Assembly: GCF_900109575.1 (NCBI RefSeq)
Contig: NZ_FOAF01000002.1
Location: 310,001 to 374,000 of the forward strand
DNA length: 64,000 nucleotides
Source: Olivibacter domesticus
GTDB taxonomy: Bacteria > Bacteroidota > Bacteroidia > Sphingobacteriales > Sphingobacteriaceae
Direction: 5' to 3'
In this document: piece after piece, positions 9,769-18,304 of the stretch
Layout of the letters: every line of letters begins with the position of its first letter
Numbering within the stretch: the first letter of the stretch is position 1
Notes under the pieces: generated by a model
What the model was told of the DNA's origin: nothing
The model's input: the letters and a program-made list of their open reading frames with translations, nothing else
The model's database searches: none
Position numbers and translations under genes: made by a program

Positions 9769-9837
9769 ATAGAAGAGTTAAATCAAATCGCTCCTTTGCA
9801 TCCCTTTCACTATCTCTCTTCTATGGGACGATTTGAT
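9769..9837 (-). promoter_or_regulatory. Structured leader with interleaved inverted repeats (possible pseudoknot or switch)
   Basis: Two 9-bp perfect inverted repeats are interleaved: ATAGAAGAG (9769-9777) pairs with CTCTTCTAT (9816-9824), and ATCAAATCG (9782-9790) pairs with CGATTTGAT (9829-9837). The order is a-b-a'-b', so an RNA could form a pseudoknot or two mutually exclusive hairpins. It would lie in the 5' leader of the oxidoreductase gene, 65 bases before its ATG. Neighbouring pairs are a small hairpin at 9754-9767 and a 10-bp inverted repeat at 9877-9886/9906-9915. Confidence 0.5.
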
Positions 9838-9954
9838 CTAGGAATAATTGTTTTAGTATTGACTAGTTTACAAAAATTGGAGATAATGCTATTGTATGTG
9901 AACGTTTATCTCCAAAAAGTGGAGGTCAATTTAATAATAATTTAATGGTATTAC

Positions 9955-9983
9955 CAAATTTACCTCTACGCAAACGGTTGCGT
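9955..9983 (-). promoter_or_regulatory. Candidate promoter with LacI-like palindrome for the oxidoreductase operon
   Basis: On the minus strand, TAAATTTG (9955-9962) matches the -7 box TAnnTTTG; no good TTG lies at the usual distance. A near-perfect 16-bp palindrome, ACGCAAACGGTTGCGT (9968-9983), sits directly upstream of it, where a repressor would block RNA polymerase, and resembles LacI-family operators. It could instead be a short terminator hairpin of the isomerase gene that stops at 9987. The rest of 9705-9986 holds the leader described separately. Confidence 0.4.
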
Positions 9984-9986
9984 TAA

Positions 9987-10928
9987 TTAGAAAGCTTCTT
10001 TTAAAACCTGGAAGCTTTTTGGAACGGCCGTTAGTGGGTCTTCTTTACCCTCCATCTCCAATGAAACGTAACCCTTAAAGTTTGCCTTTTTCAATATATT
10101 GGCGATTCTTACATAATCAAGATCCAATGTATACCATTCGCCACCTCCATAATAAGTTTTTGCCTGCACAATTGTAGCAAATGGCGCAAGTTGTTCAAAT
10201 TGGTCATAAGGGTCTCCCGCGAAATTTCCAGTATCTAAATTCAATCCCATAGCGGGCGAACTTTTCAGTGCATTATAGATGCGTAGTAGTCCTTCCACTT
10301 GAGTGGTTAAACCCCAGTGATTTTCTATTGCCAAGATAACCCCTGCCTGCTCCGCTTTTACCAAACATTCTCCCGTTGCATCAATCACCCAATTGAAGGC
10401 ATCGTCGTCGGTATAACCTTTTATCGGCTCCTCTTTACCTTTTACTGCCATCAGTTCATCAAAGGTACCTGCAGTATTCCACCTTCCAGAATTAAGCCGA
10501 ACACAGGGAATTCCCATCTGAACAGCCAGATCTATGCAGTGTTTAGTATGCTCAATATTTTTCTTCCTATCTGCTTTATCTGGCGACACAAAGTCTTGGT
10601 GAATAGACAACATTGGTAATGCTAAGCCATTTTCAAAGGCCAGCCTTTTTAGCTTATTCATATATGGAATCGTCTCATTGTCCATCTGCCTATGTAGGAT
10701 TTCTACCCCATCAAAACCGATACTAGCTGCGTGTAAGATTACTTTTTCTATCGGAAATTTTAACTTCTTAAAATGCCAGTAAGAATAGGTTGAAACGCTG
10801 ATTGGCGTTTTTTTTCCTTGGCCTTCTTCTATCTTATTGACCTTTGCCTCTAAACTTGGAGCAATTAATGCCCCCATTCCTGCTAAGGAGGCTTTTTTCA
10901 AAAAAGTTCTTCTATTGTTATCCATCAT
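9987..10928 (-). CDS. Exported sugar phosphate isomerase/epimerase-like TIM barrel
   Basis: A 313-residue xylose-isomerase-like TIM barrel with a twin-arginine-type leader ([25 protein letters not shown]). Candidate metal-binding positions are in [24 protein letters not shown] and VSLEMEG. Proteins of this fold next to Gfo/Idh/MocA and DUF1080 genes are thought to act as epimerases or hydratases on keto-sugar intermediates (family knowledge; exact reaction unknown). It follows SusD by 81 bases containing a hairpin, so it is likely an operon member with reduced readthrough. Start choice: MMDNN has two adjacent ATGs; either is possible. Confidence 0.86.
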   Translation of the reverse strand: MMDNNRRTFLKKASLAGMGALIAPSLEAKVNKIEEGQGKKTPISVSTYSYWHFKKLKFPIEKVILHAASIGFDGVEILHRQMDNETIPYMNKLKRLAFENGLALPMLSIHQDFVSPDKADRKKNIEHTKHCIDLAVQMGIPCVRLNSGRWNTAGTFDELMAVKGKEEPIKGYTDDDAFNWVIDATGECLVKAEQAGVILAIENHWGLTTQVEGLLRIYNALKSSPAMGLNLDTGNFAGDPYDQFEQLAPFATIVQAKTYYGGGEWYTLDLDYVRIANILKKANFKGYVSLEMEGKEDPLTAVPKSFQVLKEAF

Positions 10929-10970
10929 AATTAAGATCTATTAATGTTTAAATTGTATTTTCTAATAAAT

Positions 10971-11001
10971 AAAGGGGCCGTTCCTACGAGCGGCTCCCTT
11001 T
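10971..11001 (-). terminator. Intercistronic hairpin between susD and the isomerase gene
   Basis: AAAGGGGCCG (10971-10980) pairs with CGGCTCCCTTT (10991-11001), a 10-bp stem with one bulged base. On the minus strand it is followed only by ATTTATTAGAAAA, a weak U-tract, so partial termination or RNA stabilisation is more likely than a full stop. Confidence 0.55.
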
Positions 11002-11009
11002 GGATATTA

Positions 11010-12671
11010 CTAATTTTGTTTTAACACATCTGCTCCCATGATATCAATTTGAGCCTGTGGAATTGGGAAATATTCATTTTTCCCTTTTGTGAAAGTGGCT
11101 CCTTGTAAATATGTCCTTTTTACTTGTTCCTTCGTAAGATAGGTATTTAAGGTTTCCGCAGCCACATCCCAGCGCACGAGGTCAAAAAAGCGATGCCCTT
11201 CAAGCGCAAGTTCTAATCTCCTTTCAAAGCGAACGGCTCTTCGGGCATAATCTTGACTAGGAAATGACGCATATTCCTTTACAACATATGTTGCAGCGGG
11301 GGTGCCATCCTCTTTCGTTACCACCTCATTTGCAGCTCTCCTTCTTATCTGATTTACAATATCCAAAGCCATCGCCAAATCACCCTCTTCCACCGCAACT
11401 TCCGCACGCATAAGTAAAACGTCAGCATAACGAAGTGCCCGGTAATTATTGGAATTAGCTCTTGGAGATTCTGCTCCTGCATTGTCACCATCAGCGGCAA
11501 AAAACTTCTTAAATGTATAAGGGCCAGCAAAACTTTGATCTCTTATCCAGTTCCTTCCTGGATGATCACCCCAATTAAGAAAAGGAATACCGCGTCTACC
11601 TACAGTCCAATCTAAACGGGGATCAAGATTTCCGGTATAGGGCTCAAAGGGGTCGGAGGATGCTAAACCTTCATCATTTTTAACATCTTCATCATTGAAA
11701 TTATCTAACAATGGTAAGCCATCGGCGTCGGTTTTAAAAGCATTCACTAAATTTTGCGAAGGTTGAAAAAAACCGCAGCAACCGCCCGGGCCAGAACCAT
11801 AAGGAAAGTTTAAATTATCTCCCCAAAAACCGTTCTGGCCACTGCCGCCATCGCCTACCGACATTTGAACCTCTAGAATGGATTCAATATTATTTTCTGT
11901 AGCTACTTTGAAGTTATCGTGGAAATTGTCGACTAAAGCAAAGGGCCCATTATTAATAATATCGTCTAGCAACGGTTTGGCTGACTGGTAATCACGCTGA
12001 AACATATGTACTTTTGCAAGTACTGCTTTGGCCGTCCATTGGCTTGCTCTACCCACATCGGCTTTTGTTGGCGAAAGGTTATCTACAGCAAACTGCAGAT
12101 CTGCTTCAATCATAGGCCAGATATCTTGATCATTAGGCAAGTTAAGGAAATCTGTTACATTATCGTCTACATAAGGTACCATATTCCATATTTTCTTTGC
12201 CTCAAAATGGTACCATGCACGTAAAAACCGTGCTTCTGCTGTTGCTTGTGCAACCTCGGCTTCCGACATGTCTGTGGTCTTTTTAATTAATTTCAGCACA
12301 TCATTTGCGCGCGATACACCGTCATAAACAGTGACCCATTTTTCATTGAACACGGCGATATCAGGCTGATTCACATAGCGCTCAATAGTTGTTATTTGCG
12401 CTTGATCTCCCACATCGCTTCCTTTGTAGGCATCGTCGGAAGCAACGGATCCATAAATCCAATTGCTGGCCGATGAAGAAAATGTAAAACCAGATCCTAC
12501 ACCGTCTAACAAACTATATGCACCAATTAGTACAGCATCTACGCCAGATTTTGTAGCTAGCAACTCTTCGTTACCCAGTCCTAATGGTTTCTTTTCCAAA
12601 AAGCTTTTACCACAACCTTGTAGTGTTAATAGCACTATTATTATATATTGAATTAGATTTAACCGCTTCAT
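11010..12671 (-). CDS. SusD/RagB family glycan-binding lipoprotein
   Basis: A 553-residue surface lipoprotein with a type II signal ending LLTLQGC (Cys20). The TPR-like SusD fold is shown by EARFLRAWYHF, the RYADVLLMRAEVAVEEG helix and the C-terminal RFERRLELALEGHRFFDLVRW motif. It should cap the SusC transporter encoded 19 bases upstream and bind glycan at the cell surface. It is clearly paralogous to SusD at 28135-29853: both share CCGFFQPS and the DPRLD-TVGRRG segment. The CC pair is notable in an exported protein. Confidence 0.95.
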   Translation of the reverse strand: MKRLNLIQYIIIVLLTLQGCGKSFLEKKPLGLGNEELLATKSGVDAVLIGAYSLLDGVGSGFTFSSSASNWIYGSVASDDAYKGSDVGDQAQITTIERYVNQPDIAVFNEKWVTVYDGVSRANDVLKLIKKTTDMSEAEVAQATAEARFLRAWYHFEAKKIWNMVPYVDDNVTDFLNLPNDQDIWPMIEADLQFAVDNLSPTKADVGRASQWTAKAVLAKVHMFQRDYQSAKPLLDDIINNGPFALVDNFHDNFKVATENNIESILEVQMSVGDGGSGQNGFWGDNLNFPYGSGPGGCCGFFQPSQNLVNAFKTDADGLPLLDNFNDEDVKNDEGLASSDPFEPYTGNLDPRLDWTVGRRGIPFLNWGDHPGRNWIRDQSFAGPYTFKKFFAADGDNAGAESPRANSNNYRALRYADVLLMRAEVAVEEGDLAMALDIVNQIRRRAANEVVTKEDGTPAATYVVKEYASFPSQDYARRAVRFERRLELALEGHRFFDLVRWDVAAETLNTYLTKEQVKRTYLQGATFTKGKNEYFPIPQAQIDIMGADVLKQN

Positions 12672-12690
12672 AATAAATATCTTTAAATTT

Positions 12691-15600
12691 TTACAGCCCT
12701 ATGTTTATTCCTAATTGATAGGTTTTTGCCAATGGATAATTTCCCTGATCAACGCCTAAAGTGGTAGTTCCCGGCGTAGAACCTACTGATGTAATTTCTG
12801 GGTCAATACCACTGTAATCCGTTACAGTGAATAGATTTTGTCCCTGAATATATATCCTGGCGCTCTGCAAACCAATCTTTTCTAACAAATTAGCTGGCAA
12901 GGTATAACCGATCGTCAAATTCTTAAGTCTGAAATAAGATCCGTTCTCAATAAAATAAGAAGAGGGTTGCTGACTGCGGCTATCATTTGCATCCAATATA
13001 GGTAACACGGCATCAGGATTGTCTGGTGTCCAAGAATCATTCAGCATAGTTAAACTTCTATTCCCTGCTTGATTATTAAAATCTGTCCAACGTTTTACCA
13101 TATTTAAGATTTCATTTCCTTGTACACCCTGGAAGAATGCGGAGAGATCAAAATTCTTATAACCTAAATTAATATTAAGACCGTAGGTAAAATCTGGATG
13201 AGGGTTTCCAATAAATGTACGATCGTTATCGGTTATTACGCCGTCATTATCTAAGTCCTTATATTTATATTTACCAACCGCGGCATAACCCGGATATTGG
13301 GGTCCGTCCGCAAGATCTGCTTCATTCTGGTAGATACCATCGATTACATGTCCATAAAAGGAATACAAGGGCATACCTACTGTAGAACGGGTCCAGGTAT
13401 AACTTCTAATATTAGGTCCTAATAAAATAGTTGTTTCTTCGCCACTCAACTTTACTACCTTGTTTTTGTAAGCAGATATATTTGCGCTGATTCCATAAGT
13501 AAAATCTTTGCCTTTGTTATTTTGAAAATTCACAGCAAAGTCAATCCCCTTGTTGTTCATTTCACCAACATTTACAAAAGGTACAGTCGCTGTTCCCTGA
13601 GTAGCTGGTAATGTTAGTTGATAAAGCATATCCGAAGTAGTACGGTTATAGACATCGAGATTAAACCCTAACATTCCCTTCAGTATGGTCATATCTAAAC
13701 CTATGTTCGTTTGCGTAGTAGTTTCCCATTTAGCATCAGGGTTACCAAAGGCATCTGTATCAAATCCTGGTTTAACCGCATTGTTCGAACCATCTATGGC
13801 ATATGACGACTGATTAAGTGTAGAACGATAGGTATTGAACCCATTGTAATTTCCAATCTCCTGATTTCCGGTTTGCCCCCATCCGGCACGGATCATCAGG
13901 TTGTCCAACCATTTCAAGTTAGACATAAAGCTTTCTTGCGATATTCTCCAGCCACCGCTGAAAGCAGGAAATGTGCCATAGCGATTATTGCTACCAAATC
14001 TACTTGAGCCATCCCTTCTTACTGTTGCTTCTAATAGATATTTGTCTTTTAGGCTGTAATTAACTTTTCCAAAAATGGAGAATAAGGCCCATTCATATCG
14101 ACTACCGGTATTGTTAATGCCTGCAGTTCCAGAGTTAAGGTCCATAAAATCCGGGTCTTCAGAGAAATAAGTGGTGCGGACGGCAGAGAAATCTTCTCCA
14201 AAACCTTTAATAGCTTCAGTACCGGCTAACACACTAATACTATGTATTTCATTGAACACCTTTTTATAGTTCAAGGTATTCGTCCACGTGAGATTGATAT
14301 CATTAACATTTGCTTTGGTCATGGAGTTAGCAGCTTCAATTTCTGCTTCTTCTCTATCCATCAACACATAGTTAACGCGATTTGTATTTGTATAGTCAAA
14401 ACCAACACTCGAACGCCCGGTAAGCCCTTCAATGATATCTACTTCCGCAAAGACGTTACCGAAGGCTCTTAACGTTTTTGCCTGATTATCTTTGGTACGA
14501 TATAGCTGGGCAACTGGATTAGTTGCGGGCCCAAGTCCGGCAGCGCGTGTTGCGGCAAAGTTACCCATGATATCATATACTGGAATAATAGAAGGTATCC
14601 GATACCCATTACCTATTGGATTTCCATCCTGGTTATTGGTGCTACTTACTGTTCCATTATTGTAGTAATAGCCCTTATTCTGTGTATAACTCAATTCCAT
14701 ATTCTCGCCCAGTCGTATTCGTTTTTTTATATTAAATTCTGTATTCGACCTTATTGAATAACGATCAAAAGAGGTGTGTTCTAAGACACCTTCCTGATTT
14801 AAATAGTTTAAAGACAATGCATATCTACCTTTATCAGAGCCTCCTGTTGCACCCAAATTATATTCTTGAACTAATCCAGGTCTCAATATCTCATCGTACC
14901 AATCGGTTCCTTCTTTGTTTGCACGAACAATCTGGTAAAAGGCATTAGGATCTCTATTGTATAGCGAAGGATCCACTCTTGGATCTCCTTCAAAAAGCCC
15001 ATAACTAGAACCCGCCAAAATATAATCAGGCACCACCGGATTAGGACCATTTCCAAATTGTTGATGAGAAGGATTTCCGTTTGTTAAAATACCAGCATTA
15101 CGACGTTGTGTCCAAAGAAGTTGGCCAAATTGAAGTGGATCTTTAATTAAACCCAAATTCACATGCCCCGTTTGAACACCTACCCTTGTATCGAAAGTAA
15201 TACGCGAATCGCCTGCGCTTCCTTTCTTTGTTGTTATAATGATAACACCATTCGCGGCACGCGACCCATAGATAGAAGTCGACGAGGCATCTTTTAGCAC
15301 TTGCATTGATTCTATATTGTTGGGGTTTATACTATTTAAACCGCCCTTTGTAGGCACACCGTCAATAATGTATAGCGGGTCATTATTATTAATGGTGCTG
15401 AAGCCTCTCACGCGCACGGTGGCTTCTCCCCCGGGTGTGTTATTTGAGGTTACCGTTACCCCTGCAGCTCTACCCTGTAATTGTTGTGCAACGTTAGGCG
15501 CCTGTACTTTGGTAAGTTCTTTTACATCAACTACCGATACTGCTCCCGTAATATCTTTCTTTACCTGTGTGGAATAACCTGTTAACACCACTTCTTCCAA

Positions 15601-15963
15601 GGTATTGAGATCTTGATTGAGTGTTACATTGAGCGTTGTTTGCGCGGCTATTACCACCTCTCTTGCAACATATCCTATCGAGGTAAACACGAGCACATCA
15701 CCTTTTTTAACGGGCAGGCTAAAGAGGCCATTCGCATCCGTTGAAGTAGCCTTGCTACTTCCTTTAATTCGGATGCTAACACCCGGTATCGGGTTTGGCG
15801 TTTCTGCATTATCTTTAACAGTTCCTTTAATTGTAACATCTTGAATTGTCTTTATAGGAGTACCTTTTGCATAACTTAAACTAAAATTTAATAGGCAGCA
15901 AAAGAAGAAAGCTCTCGTTATTCCAAGCAAGAGCTTATGTAAGCATAATGGAATTTTGTTCAT
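12691..15963 (-). CDS. SusC/RagA family TonB-linked outer-membrane transporter
   Basis: A 1090-residue TonB-dependent glycan importer: signal peptide (about 1-33), CarboxypepD_reg-like domain (about 43-120), the plug with the SusC signature (VRGFSTINNNDPLYIIDGVP, then SMQVLKDASSTSIYGSRAANG), and a large barrel ending in LGINIGL. It has no STN domain, so it should not signal through an anti-sigma factor, unlike its paralog at 29864-33379. A well-formed promoter lies 350 bases upstream (16315-16345), with palindromes around it. It pairs with the SusD gene that follows. Confidence 0.95.
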   Translation of the reverse strand: MNKIPLCLHKLLLGITRAFFFCCLLNFSLSYAKGTPIKTIQDVTIKGTVKDNAETPNPIPGVSIRIKGSSKATSTDANGLFSLPVKKGDVLVFTSIGYVAREVVIAAQTTLNVTLNQDLNTLEEVVLTGYSTQVKKDITGAVSVVDVKELTKVQAPNVAQQLQGRAAGVTVTSNNTPGGEATVRVRGFSTINNNDPLYIIDGVPTKGGLNSINPNNIESMQVLKDASSTSIYGSRAANGVIIITTKKGSAGDSRITFDTRVGVQTGHVNLGLIKDPLQFGQLLWTQRRNAGILTNGNPSHQQFGNGPNPVVPDYILAGSSYGLFEGDPRVDPSLYNRDPNAFYQIVRANKEGTDWYDEILRPGLVQEYNLGATGGSDKGRYALSLNYLNQEGVLEHTSFDRYSIRSNTEFNIKKRIRLGENMELSYTQNKGYYYNNGTVSSTNNQDGNPIGNGYRIPSIIPVYDIMGNFAATRAAGLGPATNPVAQLYRTKDNQAKTLRAFGNVFAEVDIIEGLTGRSSVGFDYTNTNRVNYVLMDREEAEIEAANSMTKANVNDINLTWTNTLNYKKVFNEIHSISVLAGTEAIKGFGEDFSAVRTTYFSEDPDFMDLNSGTAGINNTGSRYEWALFSIFGKVNYSLKDKYLLEATVRRDGSSRFGSNNRYGTFPAFSGGWRISQESFMSNLKWLDNLMIRAGWGQTGNQEIGNYNGFNTYRSTLNQSSYAIDGSNNAVKPGFDTDAFGNPDAKWETTTQTNIGLDMTILKGMLGFNLDVYNRTTSDMLYQLTLPATQGTATVPFVNVGEMNNKGIDFAVNFQNNKGKDFTYGISANISAYKNKVVKLSGEETTILLGPNIRSYTWTRSTVGMPLYSFYGHVIDGIYQNEADLADGPQYPGYAAVGKYKYKDLDNDGVITDNDRTFIGNPHPDFTYGLNINLGYKNFDLSAFFQGVQGNEILNMVKRWTDFNNQAGNRSLTMLNDSWTPDNPDAVLPILDANDSRSQQPSSYFIENGSYFRLKNLTIGYTLPANLLEKIGLQSARIYIQGQNLFTVTDYSGIDPEITSVGSTPGTTTLGVDQGNYPLAKTYQLGINIGL

Positions 15964-16308
15964 GAAGTTTTAGCTTATAAGTGATAAAATGTTTGATTAT
16001 CTTGTTTTGGTGTACGTATATTGCTTATGGATTAATTAAAGCAGACCTCCTTTCTTTTTGTTATATTATTGTTAATAAAAATTAATCTATTACGATTATT
16101 GTTAACATTTTTACACAAAACACGCGAACAAGTTTTTCCCACTTCGAAGCTTAGGGCTTCAAGAAATAATACACATGGCGATTATTTCAAACTTGCAATT
16201 CTCACAAAATTCTTGTTAACCGCTACATTAAAGTCCCTTGGATTCAACACAGCACATTCCCGAAGTTTATTAAGGAGATAATTGGTTATATCAGTTAGAA
16301 TCTGACGA
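15964..16308 (-). promoter_or_regulatory. Long 5' leader of susC with small hairpins
   Basis: If transcription starts near 16308, the leader is about 345 bases. It holds GAAGC/GCTTC (16146-16150/16156-16160) and GAAATAAT/ATTATTTC (16163-16170/16181-16188). A short open frame on the opposite strand has no supporting features. No known riboswitch class was recognised. Confidence 0.35.
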
Positions 16309-16314
16309 CGGAGG

Positions 16315-16345
16315 CAAACTTAGATAAATTTCCTTTTTTTCACAA
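16315..16345 (-). promoter_or_regulatory. Promoter of the susC/susD operon at 11-16 kb
   Basis: On the minus strand TTG (16343-16345) and TAAGTTTG (16315-16322) are separated by exactly 20 bases, matching the Bacteroidota TTG-N19..23-TAnnTTTG pattern. The predicted start site is near 16308. Confidence 0.65.
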
Positions 16346-16432
16346 GTGTTTATTTTTGGTGTTCAAGCTTCCGCCATTTTATGGCGGAGGTATATGCAAT
16401 ATAATAGCGTCGCATATAAAAGGAAATTTGTC
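16323..16432. repeat. Nested inverted repeats overlapping and upstream of the susC promoter
   Basis: AAATTTCCTTTT (16326-16337) and its complement (16418-16429) enclose two inner inverted repeats: a 10-bp stem around CCGCCATTTTATGGCGG (16368-16390) and TATATGC/GCATATA (16391-16397/16412-16418). As plus-strand RNA the outer stem extends to 15 bp with one G-U pair. The left arm lies inside the promoter spacer. The rest of 16433-16577 shows no gene. Confidence 0.6.
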
Positions 16433-16577
16433 GGTCTCTCCTCTGCCATTTGGAGCTTATTTTATAAAGGAAATATAATAATTTTATCAATTTGGCCAAG
16501 AACTAAAACATTTTAACCTAGCTAACCTTTCTATTCGTTTATTAGGCAATGATTTCAAATGTTGTTTTATAATGATT

Positions 16578-16618
16578 GGTTTTATTAAGCCTGAACCGTA
16601 ATCCAGGCCTAATAAACC
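16578..16618 (-). terminator. Probable terminator of the susD gene at 16624
   Basis: An imperfect hairpin pairs GGTTTTATTAAGCCTG (16578-16593) with CAGGCCTAATAAACC (about 16604-16618) directly after the SusD stop codon. The U-tract after it on the minus strand is poor. Confidence 0.6.
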
Positions 16619-16623
16619 AAGGT

Positions 16624-18282
16624 TTACCATCCAGGATTTTGCCCTAGATTTGGATTTCTATCTATCTGAGGTTGCGGAACCGGCCATAGATAATTCTTTG
16701 GATCTTCAAAACGCCGATTCCATTGTGCCTGTAAATATCCTTCAGGACTAATCCTAAACGAGGAGCCCTCCAACTCTGGAAACCAAGACGCTTTTACACC
16801 TTCTATCGGTTTGCCCAAACGTTCCCCCTCCTTCCAACGCCTTACATCAAAATACCGCTGCCCTTCTAAAACCAGTTCAACCCTGCGTTCGCGTCTTATT
16901 TCGGCACGCACATCCATATGATGTAGGGCTAAAAAATTCAGATCCATGCGCACCATACCCACTCTGTCACGCAGTAAATTGATGGAGATATCCAAGTCTT
17001 GCTGCGTGAGTTTACCCTGTTCCAAACGCGCCTCCGCATATGTTAAAAGCACTTCCGCATAACGAATCAGGTGAATATCATTATCGTCTCTGTTATACGT
17101 TGGAACAGCACCAGGATCGACATATTTTTTATAATAATAGCCAGTCGTCGTAACACTGCCTCTTCCATCCTGACTAAATTTAGGTTTTATAAAAACCGTT
17201 GGATCTGGGTTTTGACTCACAGGTCTACCATCATACCTTCCTCCCCAGGTATCTCCGGGTACCACTACCGTTTGTGTTAATCTCGGATCTCGATTCTCAA
17301 AAATAGCTTCGTAAGTAGCTTCACTATAGAGCGGCGATTTTTCCACAGGTAAACCATCGGCACATAGATAAGAATCCATAAGGGATTTCGTTGGGACAAA
17401 ACGTGCAAATTGATCTGGTACCTGAATTTCCCTACTAAGGTTATGCATGATGATGTCTAACTTGTGCATACGGGCTAAAATAGTTTCCTGATTTCTACCG
17501 GTAGCAAGCTTACCGGCATCAGTAAACAATTCCCAATAGCTGGTTTTAGGGTTTCCACTCGAATATAATTTATAAACACCTAAGTCCATTACAGCCTTTG
17601 CCGCCTCTTCCGCTAGCTCGTAACGCCCTTCTGCCAAAGCTATCCTAGCTTTTAATGCCAAGGCAGCTCCTTTACTGATCCTACCAAGGTTCTCTCCAGT
17701 AGGTATTGCTTCGGGAAGACTACTTGCAGCCTGGTCCAGTTCCGCCAGCATAAAATCAACGATCTCGCTTCTTGGCGTACGTGGCCCATAAATTTGTTCA
17801 TCATCCGTTTCTAGCGGCTCTGTTATTAAGGGTACATCTCCGTAAAAAGATACCAGAAAACTGTAAGCTAAGGCACGGAGCGTTCGCACTTCTGCTGCTA
17901 GCCGTTCTTTAGCACCTGGCTCATTCTCCGTAGCATTATGATAGTTTTTTAAGAAAGTATTCGCCTCTCTCACGTCACGGTACATATTACGCCACTCGTC
18001 ATCTACTGTAGGTTGCGTAACCGGAAACACACCCGATCCAATATCTTTATATTGATTCGATGTCGGCCACATCGTATTTTCCGCTAAATTTTCCATATCT
18101 ACGGTATTTTTAGCTTTTACGCGCGAATAGATAGCCGTTGCAGCCATTTCCAGTTGTTCTTGATTCTTCCAAAAGGTTTCATCTGCAATAGCATCTATAG
18201 GCACCCTATCCAGATAGTCCTTACACCTGTTGAAAGTAAGCGATATAATCAGTGCCGTAATAAAAAGCAGTCTCTGTTTCAT
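16624..18282 (-). CDS. SusD/RagB family glycan-binding lipoprotein
   Basis: A 552-residue lipoprotein with a type II signal (LIISLTFNRC, Cys20). SusD hallmarks include AEVRTLRALAYSFLVSFYGDVPLI, IRYAEVLLTYAEARLEQG and RRERRVELVLEGQRYFDVRRW, ending with a NPNLGQNPGW tail. It lies 22 bases after its SusC partner and is the last gene of the sigma-FecR-SusC-SusD cassette. It is not closely similar to the other SusD proteins in the window, so a different glycan is expected. Confidence 0.95.
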   Translation of the reverse strand: MKQRLLFITALIISLTFNRCKDYLDRVPIDAIADETFWKNQEQLEMAATAIYSRVKAKNTVDMENLAENTMWPTSNQYKDIGSGVFPVTQPTVDDEWRNMYRDVREANTFLKNYHNATENEPGAKERLAAEVRTLRALAYSFLVSFYGDVPLITEPLETDDEQIYGPRTPRSEIVDFMLAELDQAASSLPEAIPTGENLGRISKGAALALKARIALAEGRYELAEEAAKAVMDLGVYKLYSSGNPKTSYWELFTDAGKLATGRNQETILARMHKLDIIMHNLSREIQVPDQFARFVPTKSLMDSYLCADGLPVEKSPLYSEATYEAIFENRDPRLTQTVVVPGDTWGGRYDGRPVSQNPDPTVFIKPKFSQDGRGSVTTTGYYYKKYVDPGAVPTYNRDDNDIHLIRYAEVLLTYAEARLEQGKLTQQDLDISINLLRDRVGMVRMDLNFLALHHMDVRAEIRRERRVELVLEGQRYFDVRRWKEGERLGKPIEGVKASWFPELEGSSFRISPEGYLQAQWNRRFEDPKNYLWPVPQPQIDRNPNLGQNPGW

Positions 18283-18304
18283 TATCGATATTTCTTATTG
18301 TTGA

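Noticed and set aside
16069-16281. 70-codon plus-strand open frame in the gap before susC
   Set aside because: No start-site signal, no family resemblance, composition like non-coding AT-rich DNA, and it runs antisense to the predicted susC leader.
16326-16429. MITE-like mobile element with 12-bp terminal inverted repeats
   Set aside because: No target-site duplication flanks it and the left arm is embedded in a good promoter, so a regulatory explanation is preferred.
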